Source of the DNA: Myxococcales bacterium
GTDB lineage: Bacteria; Myxococcota; Polyangia; HGW-17; SLPX01
Assembly: GCA_007131745.1 (NCBI GenBank)
Contig: SLPX01000345.1
Location: 1 to 15,189, forward strand
Length of the DNA stretch: 15,189 nucleotides
Direction of reading: 5' to 3'
Of the stretch, positions 7,783 to 14,946 are shown piece by piece; the stretch's first letter is position 1, and every line of letters begins with the position of its first letter. Under the pieces are notes generated by a model. The model did no database searches, was not told the origin of the DNA, and was given only the letters and a program-made list of their open reading frames with translations. Made by a program: the position numbers and the translations under genes.

Positions 7783-7826
7783 TGCAAAAGTTCTCGATTA
7801 CTGATGCCGATTCTAAAGCATGCTTG

Positions 7827-7855
7827 TTGACTTCCCGAAAAGTCTCGTATATGAA
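7827..7855 (+). promoter_or_regulatory. Sigma70-like promoter for the crotonase-gcdA-lyase genes
   Basis: TTGACT (7827-7832), a 17-base spacer and TATGAA (7850-7855) match consensus 5/6 and 4/6. The start of transcription would be near 7862, leaving a leader of about 28 bases before the ATG at 7890. A perfect palindrome AAGCATGCTT (7816-7825) lies just before the -35 element and may be an operator. The in-frame ATG at 7851 falls inside the -10 box, which argues against it as the start codon. Confidence 0.6.
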
Positions 7856-7889
7856 CTTTCCTGCGCAAGTAGATCTGGAGACCGAACCT

Positions 7890-9092
7890 ATGAGAAACCC
7901 GGTTACAAAGTTAAGAACTGAACAAATTCAGGGACTTGAAACAATAGACGTACTTCATGAATGGGAAGAAGGAAAAGCCGGTTTGTATGTGGACATTGTG
8001 AAGTATAAAGAAAAAAAGGGGGTTTTGTTCTATTGTTTCAACCCGCCGGTTCACCAGATGGGAAATCCCGCGCTCGATGCGTATCTTGCAGCGTTCGACA
8101 AGCTGCGAAACCGGTTGGAAGGTCTTAGTTTCCTCGTACTCGACGGTCCTGCGGATCCTGTCCACGCGGGCGGAGATCTGAAAGAAAGTTTGAAAAGACT
8201 GGAAGCAACACGTGAAAAAGCGGCGGAATTGAAGGCAAAGGGAGCGCGGCCGGAAGAAATCGATGCACTTTACAATTGGGCCGACGCACGGTTGAAAAAA
8301 GGTTTTGCCCTGTATGAAGCCATGAGGGATGCGGGAAAGTCTTTACGAACGATCGCTGTTTGTTCCGGGGGAACGCGTTTCGGGGGATCCGCGGAAGTCC
8401 CCTTGATGGCGGATATCCTGGTGGGCGATTCCAGATCGGCCATGTGTTTCAGTGAAAGCCAAATCGGTCTCATCCCGGGCTGGGGCGGTGTGGGACGAGC
8501 GATCACGAAAGCCGGTGCGGCAAACGCCAAAAACATGGCCATGACATGCCCGGTTGTTTCAGCGAACGATCTGGCTCGTGTCGGTATTTATGACCTCGTT
8601 GTGCCAATCAATGAACCCTTGCCTCGCATGTCAAGAGAGGGAACAAAAGAAGAGATCAAGGCGCTCTACATCAAGGACTTGCAGGAAAACAACTTAAACA
8701 CGGCGAAGAAGATGCTTCCCGTTGCGCTGGATGCAGCAGTATCGGACGATGTTCCGAAAAAACCGGAAAGAGTTATTCTGAAAAGCGAAAAAGATTTAAG
8801 AGACGAAGTCGCACGTCGGCAAAATCCTGAGACCTACAAGCATTTGTGGGGAAAGCACCTAAAGGAAGTAAAAAAAGAACTGGCAGAGCTTGGCAAACCG
8901 CTCGCCCCCCAGTCGATAGTCGCGCTGGAGGAATTGTTTGAAAACACCGACATGAAATCATTCGATGAAAGAGATTTTATTTTGAGAGAGGTAGAAGCGG
9001 ACGCAAGGATATACAGAGATCCGCGTCTCAGTGAAGGTATTTTGGCTACTTTGGAGCAGAGAATTGCAAACTATACGGAGGCTAATTCGTAA
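7890..9092 (+). CDS. Extended crotonase-family enoyl-CoA hydratase (candidate 3-methylglutaconyl-CoA/HMG-CoA hydratase)
   Basis: A 400-residue crotonase-fold enzyme. AGGDLKE (about 93-99) and CSGGTRFGGSAEV (158-170) form the CoA oxyanion hole. Glu169 (GSAEVPLMAD) and Glu189 (FSESQIGLIPGWGG) align with Glu144 and Glu164 of rat enoyl-CoA hydratase, so both acid-base residues for adding or removing water are kept. It differs from ordinary 260-residue members by a helical, charged insertion after the first oxyanion motif (about 100-145) and a C-terminal extension of roughly 120 residues. The start at 7890 has GGAG 9 bases upstream and lies after a good promoter; the frame is open further upstream but only from an ATT codon, and an ATG at 7851 lacks a ribosome site. 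The stop overlaps the gcdA start by one base, implying coupled translation. Substrate is inferred from neighbours (HMG-CoA reductase, decarboxylase, lyases). Glutaconyl-CoA-related or aromatic-ring-derived acyl-CoAs are alternatives. Confidence 0.85.
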   Translation: MRNPVTKLRTEQIQGLETIDVLHEWEEGKAGLYVDIVKYKEKKGVLFYCFNPPVHQMGNPALDAYLAAFDKLRNRLEGLSFLVLDGPADPVHAGGDLKESLKRLEATREKAAELKAKGARPEEIDALYNWADARLKKGFALYEAMRDAGKSLRTIAVCSGGTRFGGSAEVPLMADILVGDSRSAMCFSESQIGLIPGWGGVGRAITKAGAANAKNMAMTCPVVSANDLARVGIYDLVVPINEPLPRMSREGTKEEIKALYIKDLQENNLNTAKKMLPVALDAAVSDDVPKKPERVILKSEKDLRDEVARRQNPETYKHLWGKHLKEVKKELAELGKPLAPQSIVALEELFENTDMKSFDERDFILREVEADARIYRDPRLSEGILATLEQRIANYTEANS

Positions 9093-10831
9093 TGAGACCG
9101 TATTTTGAAAAAATGGATCCCCTTGGAAAAGAGCTTTCTGATAAAAACAAAAAACAAAACACTGATAATGCAAATTATCTGAAAGAAGAAGAAAAGAAGT
9201 TAGCCCACGCCGTACAGAGCGTGGTGGACGCGGGAATGCCCGCTGAAAAAGTTCACAAGCGCGGCCAACTCACCGCGATGGAACGTATAGAAATTCTAGC
9301 AGACAAAGACACGTTCCTGCCTTTAAACAGTCTTTACGATCCGGAAAACAACGTTGAAAACAGCACCGGAATCATTTCCGGCATGGCGGAAATAGAAGGC
9401 AGGTATTGCATGGTCGTGGCTTCCGACAACAAGGTTTTGGCGGGAGCATGGATACCGGGGCAGGCCGAACAAATTCACAGGGCCACCGACATGGCCCAGA
9501 GTCTCAACATTCCCATCGTTTGGGTGCTCAACTGCTCGGGCGTAAAACTCACACACCAGGAACTCGTCTACGCGGGACGCCGGAGTGGAGGACAGACGTT
9601 TTTCCGCCACTCCGAAATGAATATCGACGGGGTCCCGGTGTTGGCCGGAGCTTTCGGCACCAACCCGGCCGGAGGCGGGTATCATGGAATCAGCCCGACC
9701 GCGGTGTACGCACAACAAGACGCCAACATAGCGGTCGGCGGCGGCGGTATTGTTTCAGGCATGTCGCCGAAAGGGTTTTTCGACCTGGAAGTTGCTGAAA
9801 AATTGATTGAAACCACAAAACAATTCAAAGAAGCGCCTCCGGGATCCGCGAAGATTCATTACGATTCTACAGGTTTTTTCAGAAGCATTCATGAAACCGA
9901 AGAGGGAGTTTTGAGGGAGATTCGCAAGGTCGTATCCGGCCTTCCCAAGTACGACGAGTCTTTTTACCGGGTGGCCGAACCAAAAAAACCGGCCTTCGAC
10001 GCAGAGGATATCTACTATGTCCTGCCCCACCGCCAAAAAATGCCCTACGAAGTGCAACAGGTGCTGGCCAGGCTGGTGGATAACAGCGAACACATGGAAT
10101 TCCGTCCCGGCTATGGACCGGAAGTCTACACCGGGCTTGTAAAGATCGATGGTTTCCTGATGGGGCTCATCACCAACAACCAAGGCTTTCTCGGAAAGGA
10201 CTATCCCGGCTACGCTGAAGGCAAATACATGGGCATCGGGGGAAAGCTCTACCGGGAAGGTCTCATCAAGATGAACGAGTTCGTGTCGCTTTGCGGCCGG
10301 GACAAGGTGCCCATCATCTGGATCCAGGACACCTCCGGTATCGATGTAGGCGACATAGCGGAAAAGGCCGAACTCCTCGGCCTCGGCCAGGCGCTCATCT
10401 ATTCCATTGAGGATTCCCGCGTTCCCATGATGTGCCTCGTATTGCGCAAGGGAACCGCGGCCGCACACTACATAATGGGCGGCCCGCAAGCGCGGCGGAA
10501 CAACATTTTCACCATAGGAACCGTTGCTTCGGAAATATATGTAATGCACGGAGAAACCGCGGCCGCAGCGGCTTTTTCAAGGCGACTGGTCAAGGAAAAA
10601 GAAGCTGGCCGCGACCTTGAACCCGTGATCGAAAAAATGAACGCTTTGGCAAAACATTACCACGATGAATCGAGACCCATGGCATGCGCCAGAAGAGGCT
10701 TCCTGGATGAAATCGTGGCCATGAACCGTATCCGCGATTACATGGTGGCGTTCGCCAGGAGCGCGTACCAGAATCCGAGGAGTATTTGCCCTCATCACCA
10801 AATGATGATCCCCAGGATCATCAAAACATAA
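9092..10831 (+). CDS. gcdA: Glutaconyl-CoA decarboxylase alpha subunit-type carboxyltransferase (GcdA family)
   Basis: A 579-residue biotin-dependent acyl-CoA carboxyltransferase. Its length and end-to-end pattern match GcdA of Acidaminococcus (about 587 residues): KRGQLTAMERIE, VASDNKVLAGAWIPGQAE, VLNCSGVK, GTNPAGGGYHGISPT (189-203), GIGGKLYREGLIKMNEF, IIWIQDTSGIDVGD, GTAAAHYIMGGP (454-465) and NPRSICPHHQMMIPR near the end. GcdA moves the carboxylate of a 3-enoyl/glutaconyl-type CoA ester onto biotin; in the known complex a membrane subunit then releases CO2 and pumps sodium. The two crotonase-like halves with their oxyanion loops are complete. No biotin carrier, membrane pump (GcdB) or biotin carboxylase is encoded in the window, so partners must lie elsewhere. 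The ATG overlaps the preceding stop (TAATG) and has a GGAG 11 bases upstream. With HMG-CoA genes around it, 3-methylglutaconyl-CoA is a plausible substrate in place of glutaconyl-CoA; this is inference. Confidence 0.93.
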   Translation: MRPYFEKMDPLGKELSDKNKKQNTDNANYLKEEEKKLAHAVQSVVDAGMPAEKVHKRGQLTAMERIEILADKDTFLPLNSLYDPENNVENSTGIISGMAEIEGRYCMVVASDNKVLAGAWIPGQAEQIHRATDMAQSLNIPIVWVLNCSGVKLTHQELVYAGRRSGGQTFFRHSEMNIDGVPVLAGAFGTNPAGGGYHGISPTAVYAQQDANIAVGGGGIVSGMSPKGFFDLEVAEKLIETTKQFKEAPPGSAKIHYDSTGFFRSIHETEEGVLREIRKVVSGLPKYDESFYRVAEPKKPAFDAEDIYYVLPHRQKMPYEVQQVLARLVDNSEHMEFRPGYGPEVYTGLVKIDGFLMGLITNNQGFLGKDYPGYAEGKYMGIGGKLYREGLIKMNEFVSLCGRDKVPIIWIQDTSGIDVGDIAEKAELLGLGQALIYSIEDSRVPMMCLVLRKGTAAAHYIMGGPQARRNNIFTIGTVASEIYVMHGETAAAAAFSRRLVKEKEAGRDLEPVIEKMNALAKHYHDESRPMACARRGFLDEIVAMNRIRDYMVAFARSAYQNPRSICPHHQMMIPRIIKT

Positions 10832-10886
10832 ACACGGGTCCGGAATAGTCTGTTCCAAAACCCGACAGCTAGCACAGGGAGTTAAC

Positions 10887-12197
10887 ATGTCAGAGAGTCA
10901 GAGTTGGAAGCTGCCGAAAGAAATCTATCTTGGAGACATCACTGTTCGAGACGGTCTTCAGGCCCTTGAACACTTTTTCTCGACGGATGAAAAAGTGCGC
11001 CTGGCCGAGGACCTGATCCTGGCGGGAATGAAACACGTGGAAGTGACTAATTTCGGTCACCCCAAGTTCCTGCCGCAATTCAAGGACGCAGACGAACTGC
11101 TCATCCGCCTTTTCAACAGCGAGCGCGTCGGCTCGATGTTGAAACAAAACGGGGGACACGTCACGGTTTGCACCATCACGATCAACGAAAGGGCGCTGGA
11201 TCGGGCAATCGACTTCAAGGCGAAACACGGATTCGGCCCGGACTACGTTCTTCAAATGGTGTCCACTGATGAAGCTCATCACAAGGTCAACTCGGGCGCG
11301 GATCTCGAAACCTACTGGAAGATGACCGAGCGATGCACGAAGAAAGCCAATGAAGCAGGGATCAAGATGTGCGGAACGGTCTCGACCATCTGGGGTTCAC
11401 CCATACATGGAAGCCGGGCCACTGACCTGAAACGGGCAGTCGAGTTTTCCAAGCGGTACCTCGAACTCGGCGCCGACTACATCGAGCAGGCAGATCACGA
11501 CGGTTCGGCCGACCCCGCAAGAGTTTATGAGTACTTCTCAATGATCCTGGATCCGGAAATCATGGGCAAATGGGCCGACCCCAAATATCACCTCGCCCAT
11601 TTCCACACTTCCCGCGGACTCGGCCTTGCCAATTACCTGGCCGCGCTCCAAGCCGGAATAGTTCGTTTCGAAACAACCATGAACGGAACCGGCGGCCAGC
11701 CTTCTAATACCATGGACGGATCGATTTCCGGAGGCACGGGCGCGTATTACCACGAAGACCATCTTTACGCGGGACTCGTATCCACCGAAGATTTCGTCAT
11801 GATGTGCGAGGCCATGGGCGTAAAAACCGGCATCGACATAAAGAAACTCCTGGAAATCGGACTGCGGTTCAAAAACGATTATCTCAAGATCACCCCGGAC
11901 GAAATGACGACCTTGCTCAACAACGCGAGCGAAACCACCGGATTGTCCGTGGAGGAGTTGAAAAAGCTTGAAACAGATGAAGGCGATCTGGAATCCATCC
12001 TGGAAAAAGTGGTGGAAAACAGGCGAACTCCGGAAGACGACGACAAGACAGTCAGGAGAATAAAGCAGCAGATGCACGGGTTCCTTCACAACATGAGAAT
12101 GTACCTGCAGATGAAATACTGGGCGCCGCCGAGGTCCGAATCCATCATTTCCGGCATCCTGCCCTCTCCCCATCTGGCTCACCTGCTGGATGACTGA
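10887..12197 (+). CDS. HMGL-like (DRE-TIM) protein with C-terminal helical extension
   Basis: A 436-residue member of the HMG-CoA lyase/pyruvate-carboxyltransferase TIM-barrel family, which makes or breaks a C-C bond next to a carbonyl using a divalent metal. The barrel covers about 10-325. LGDITVRDGLQ gives Asp17, Arg21, Asp22 and Gln25, matching the DxxxRDGxQ motif. VSTIWGSP (165-172) resembles the lyase VSCVxGCP strand. HFH (238-240) provides the metal-binding histidines. In place of the HMG-CoA lyase signature GLGGCP it has GTGGQP (267-272): the loop Cys is Gln271. Residues about 326-436 form a charged, helical extension not found in the 300-residue lyases. ATG has a GGGAG 5 bases upstream; it lies 55 bases after gcdA, so the same operon is likely. 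It may cleave HMG-CoA, or condense or cleave a related acyl-CoA; the substrate is not settled. Confidence 0.85.
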   Translation: MSESQSWKLPKEIYLGDITVRDGLQALEHFFSTDEKVRLAEDLILAGMKHVEVTNFGHPKFLPQFKDADELLIRLFNSERVGSMLKQNGGHVTVCTITINERALDRAIDFKAKHGFGPDYVLQMVSTDEAHHKVNSGADLETYWKMTERCTKKANEAGIKMCGTVSTIWGSPIHGSRATDLKRAVEFSKRYLELGADYIEQADHDGSADPARVYEYFSMILDPEIMGKWADPKYHLAHFHTSRGLGLANYLAALQAGIVRFETTMNGTGGQPSNTMDGSISGGTGAYYHEDHLYAGLVSTEDFVMMCEAMGVKTGIDIKKLLEIGLRFKNDYLKITPDEMTTLLNNASETTGLSVEELKKLETDEGDLESILEKVVENRRTPEDDDKTVRRIKQQMHGFLHNMRMYLQMKYWAPPRSESIISGILPSPHLAHLLDD

Positions 12198-12243
12198 GAG
12201 CCGAGAGCACGGATAAGAAACAATTGATGACTGAGGTTCTAAA

Positions 12244-13260
12244 ATGAACCGGCCTCCCTCCCCGGAACCCCCGCCGGGTTCTGTTTCCAAAACTGATTCT
12301 ACTGATACCGACCCGGCGGGTTTCCATACCTCATTGATTCTTTCAGACGTGACCCTCCGGGAGCACGGGCAGAACGTTCAAAAACAGGATCTGTCCGAGT
12401 TCTCCTCGGAAATCCGCGCAAAAACAGCACTCGCCCTGGTCCACGCCGGGTTCAAGCGGTTGGAAATCATATCCTGCGTCTCACCAGGGGTTGCGCCTGC
12501 AATGTCTGTGCAACTTATCAAGGAAATCGCACACGCAGTAGGCCGACAACCCACGGTGGAAATCATCACCCTGGCTCCAAACCCTCGGGGTTTGAAAACC
12601 TTTTATGAAATCGGCCTCGGCCCCAAAGAACTAAACCACACGGTTGGACTCTTCAGCTCCGCTGTGGAAGCCCACAACCTGGAAAACCTGGGAAAAACCA
12701 TCCATGAAACCAGGAAAGACCAGGAAAAAATGATCCGTGAAATCCATCGCCAAGGTTCATCTTTTGTAGCATATATAACCGCGGCGTTCGGCTACCGCAC
12801 CCCCGATCCGAATTCCGGAATCCAGACAATCGACTATGCAAGTCTCCGGGAAACCGTAAGGTGGTGGCTGGATCGAGGCGCGCTCACAGTAACGCTTTCC
12901 GACCTCCAAGGTGTGGCATCCCCCTCTCAAACATCAGAAACTTTCCGGCGATTGCTGGACGACTTTTCAGCAGATGCTCTTTGCGGAAAACCGGAAATCC
13001 GCATCGGCTACCATCCACACCATGCAGACACGAGCAAGGCCGTCGCCCTTGTTGAACACGCCTACAACGCAGGCATCCGGCTTTTCGACTCATCCATGCA
13101 CGCTCTCGGAGGCTGCGTGACCGGAGGACCGGGAAATGTCTCGACCCGAGAAGTCATCTCGCTTTTTTCCCGAAAATCCGTTCCAACCGGAATCGACCCC
13201 GAAAAATTAGGGACCGCGGAAAGGCTTCTCACCCGAAAGACAAACGAGAGTACGTTCTGA
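12244..13260 (+). CDS. Diverged HMG-CoA lyase-like protein
   Basis: A 338-residue TIM-barrel protein closer in layout to HMG-CoA lyase than its neighbour. After a Pro/Ser/Thr-rich N-terminal tail of about 28 residues comes LSDVTLREHGQNV: Asp35, Arg39 and Gln43 fit the motif, but the usual Asp after Arg is Glu40. FSSAVEAHNLENLGKT (137-152) resembles the SASExFSxxN segment of lyases, AYITAAFGYRTPDP (176-189) the conserved YVSCxxGCP strand, and LSDLQGVASP (218-227) the LGDTIGxGTP segment. HPHHAD (257-262) holds the metal-binding histidines, and ALGGCVTGG (287-295) keeps the loop Cys (Cys291) of the lyase signature. It would cleave HMG-CoA to acetoacetate and acetyl-CoA if a true lyase. The Asp-to-Glu change could slow this or mark a different substrate. 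GAGG lies 7 bases before the ATG; 46 bases separate it from the previous gene. It is the last gene of the cluster and converges on the transporter gene, with only a T-run (13274-13281) and no clear hairpin between. Confidence 0.8.
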   Translation: MNRPPSPEPPPGSVSKTDSTDTDPAGFHTSLILSDVTLREHGQNVQKQDLSEFSSEIRAKTALALVHAGFKRLEIISCVSPGVAPAMSVQLIKEIAHAVGRQPTVEIITLAPNPRGLKTFYEIGLGPKELNHTVGLFSSAVEAHNLENLGKTIHETRKDQEKMIREIHRQGSSFVAYITAAFGYRTPDPNSGIQTIDYASLRETVRWWLDRGALTVTLSDLQGVASPSQTSETFRRLLDDFSADALCGKPEIRIGYHPHHADTSKAVALVEHAYNAGIRLFDSSMHALGGCVTGGPGNVSTREVISLFSRKSVPTGIDPEKLGTAERLLTRKTNESTF

Positions 13261-13281
13261 AGGTTGAGGCAGTGTTTTTTT

Positions 13282-14889
13282 CTACCTGAACCAGGCCGCG
13301 GGCAGAGCGGCCAACACCTGGGATCCTACAATCATCAACACCAGGGCCATCGGATAAACGGTTGCATACGCCACCGCGGCTGCATCGGTCGAGGTCCGTG
13401 CATCGGCCGCGGCCAGGCCCGGAGTAGATGTCATGGAACCGGCTATCACTCCAAGCAAAGTGGCAAAATTCATCCGCAGAACCTTGTGCCCAATCAACGC
13501 GGCAACAAGCATCGGCAGACACGCTACCAATACTGCGACAACCAGCAATTTCCATCCATGAGCGCCCAGAGTCTCCACGAGCTGAGCGCCCGCGTTCGTT
13601 CCCACCGCTGCCAGGAACATGAGCAAACCCAATTTCCTGAGCAACTGGTTACCCGGACCGGATATAGACCAGATGAACGGCCCTGTTTTCCCGATTCGAG
13701 ACAACAAAAGAGCCGTGACAAGCACACCGCCGGTCAACCCCAAAGAAAACTCAAACAGCCCGAAAACGGGAATTGCAACCTGCCCAAGCAAAATGCCGAT
13801 CAAAATACCCAGGCTGATGGGCAAAAAATCAGTTTCGCTCAACTTTTTTTCATCATTTCCCAACCTTTTCATAACAGTGGGCATTTGTTCACGGCTGCAG
13901 GCCAACAAAACCTTGTCTCCGAATCGCAAAGTGGTTCCCGGCCCCGGACTCAGTACGATTCCACTTCGGCGAATCCGTGTGATTACCGCGCCGTACCAAG
14001 CAGTTAGATTCAGAGACTGCAAGGTGCGGCCGATTACCTTCTTGTTGGTCACCAACACCCAGTTTACATCATAGGGATCGGCCAGAGGAAGTTCGTCATC
14101 CGCTAGCGGACCTATCATCAAGCACGCCCTGTCAATCGCTTCGGACGTGCCGACCACTTTCACCACGTCTCCCACATGCAGCCTGGTATCTGCATCCGGG
14201 GTGAACACATTGCCTTCATGCCTGACCCGGGAAATCACCGCGCCGGTCATGTTTCGAACCCGCAGCTCCTTTATTGTCTTGCCGTCTATGTTGTTATTTT
14301 CCACACGCAGATTCCGGTTGCTCACCACTGGGTACTCTTCGGCCAGCCCATCCAGGTAGGTCTTGTCATGATGCTTCATATCGGTACGGAAAAGCTGGGG
14401 AAGAAGATGAATGGTCAATATAGCCAGGATTGCTCCCACGGGATAGGCGAGACCGTAGCCTATCGAAGTCAAGGGGGAACCCGTAATATCGATGGCCGCT
14501 GCCAGGCCGGGAGTGCTCGTCAAAGCCCCGTTGAAAATGCCGACCCCCAGTTTCGGATTAATGCCCAACCACAAACTGCAAGCTGTAGTCACACCGACAG
14601 CGGCAACGATCAGCAACAGGCAAACGCCGACAAGTTGCCGGCCGTGACGTCGAAATCCATCGAAAAAACCGGGGCCCGCCTGCATGCCGATGGTATAGAT
14701 AAAAAACAGCAACCCCACGGTCTGAAACGCGGGGGGGACGTGGAAGCCGAAATGTCCCAGCAGAAGCGCCACAAGGATCACCCCTGAAACATCCAGCGAA
14801 AAATTCTTCAACTTAATGTTTCCAAGGATCAATCCAAGGCTGATTATCAAGAACAAGACGACATATTCTTCACTGATAAGTACGGTCAT
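13282..14889 (-). CDS. AspT/YidE-family membrane transporter with two TrkA-C domains
   Basis: A 535-residue inner-membrane protein of the aspartate:alanine-exchanger (AAE) type. Two homologous membrane halves flank a soluble centre: about five or six hydrophobic segments in residues 7-167, a cytoplasmic region (about 185-345) with two TrkA-C/RCK_C-like modules (GDVVKVVGTSEAID and GDKVLLACSREQM mark their last strands), then more membrane segments (355-530). Each half carries the family motif TSTPGLAA (124-131 and 487-494) followed by a Tyr-Pro helix (GYGLAYP; YATVYP), which shows the internal duplication. Family members exchange small carboxylates or amino acids; the substrate here cannot be read from sequence. 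AAGGTGG lies about 9 bases before the ATG. It converges with the lyase gene, so it is a separate transcription unit. An organic-acid exchanger next to acyl-CoA genes is suggestive but not evidence of a link. Confidence 0.92.
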   Translation of the reverse strand: MTVLISEEYVVLFLIISLGLILGNIKLKNFSLDVSGVILVALLLGHFGFHVPPAFQTVGLLFFIYTIGMQAGPGFFDGFRRHGRQLVGVCLLLIVAAVGVTTACSLWLGINPKLGVGIFNGALTSTPGLAAAIDITGSPLTSIGYGLAYPVGAILAILTIHLLPQLFRTDMKHHDKTYLDGLAEEYPVVSNRNLRVENNNIDGKTIKELRVRNMTGAVISRVRHEGNVFTPDADTRLHVGDVVKVVGTSEAIDRACLMIGPLADDELPLADPYDVNWVLVTNKKVIGRTLQSLNLTAWYGAVITRIRRSGIVLSPGPGTTLRFGDKVLLACSREQMPTVMKRLGNDEKKLSETDFLPISLGILIGILLGQVAIPVFGLFEFSLGLTGGVLVTALLLSRIGKTGPFIWSISGPGNQLLRKLGLLMFLAAVGTNAGAQLVETLGAHGWKLLVVAVLVACLPMLVAALIGHKVLRMNFATLLGVIAGSMTSTPGLAAADARTSTDAAAVAYATVYPMALVLMIVGSQVLAALPAAWFR

Positions 14890-14946
14890 ATCGACAAACC
14901 ACCTTAAAATCTCTCAATCCATTTAGAGCGACCGCGAAACAGATGT

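Noticed and set aside
7890..9092. Assignment as 6-oxocyclohex-1-ene-1-carbonyl-CoA hydrolase (BamA/Oah)
   Set aside because: The size is similar, but the segment after GGxxE lacks the BamA-type FGQAGPKHGSA pattern and instead has SESQIGLIPGWGG with both standard hydratase glutamates.
9755..10549. Minus-strand open frame of 264 codons inside gcdA
   Set aside because: It is the antisense of a strongly conserved GcdA coding region; no family features.
11538..12290. Minus-strand open frame of 250 codons
   Set aside because: Antisense shadow of the first lyase-like gene, crossing into the next gene.
13261..13281. Bidirectional terminator between the lyase and transporter genes
   Set aside because: There is a T-run but no stem of useful length in the 21-base gap.
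13264..14007. Plus-strand open frame of 247 codons
   Set aside because: Antisense to the AspT-type transporter, rich in Gln/Arg/His as expected for a shadow of a hydrophobic gene.
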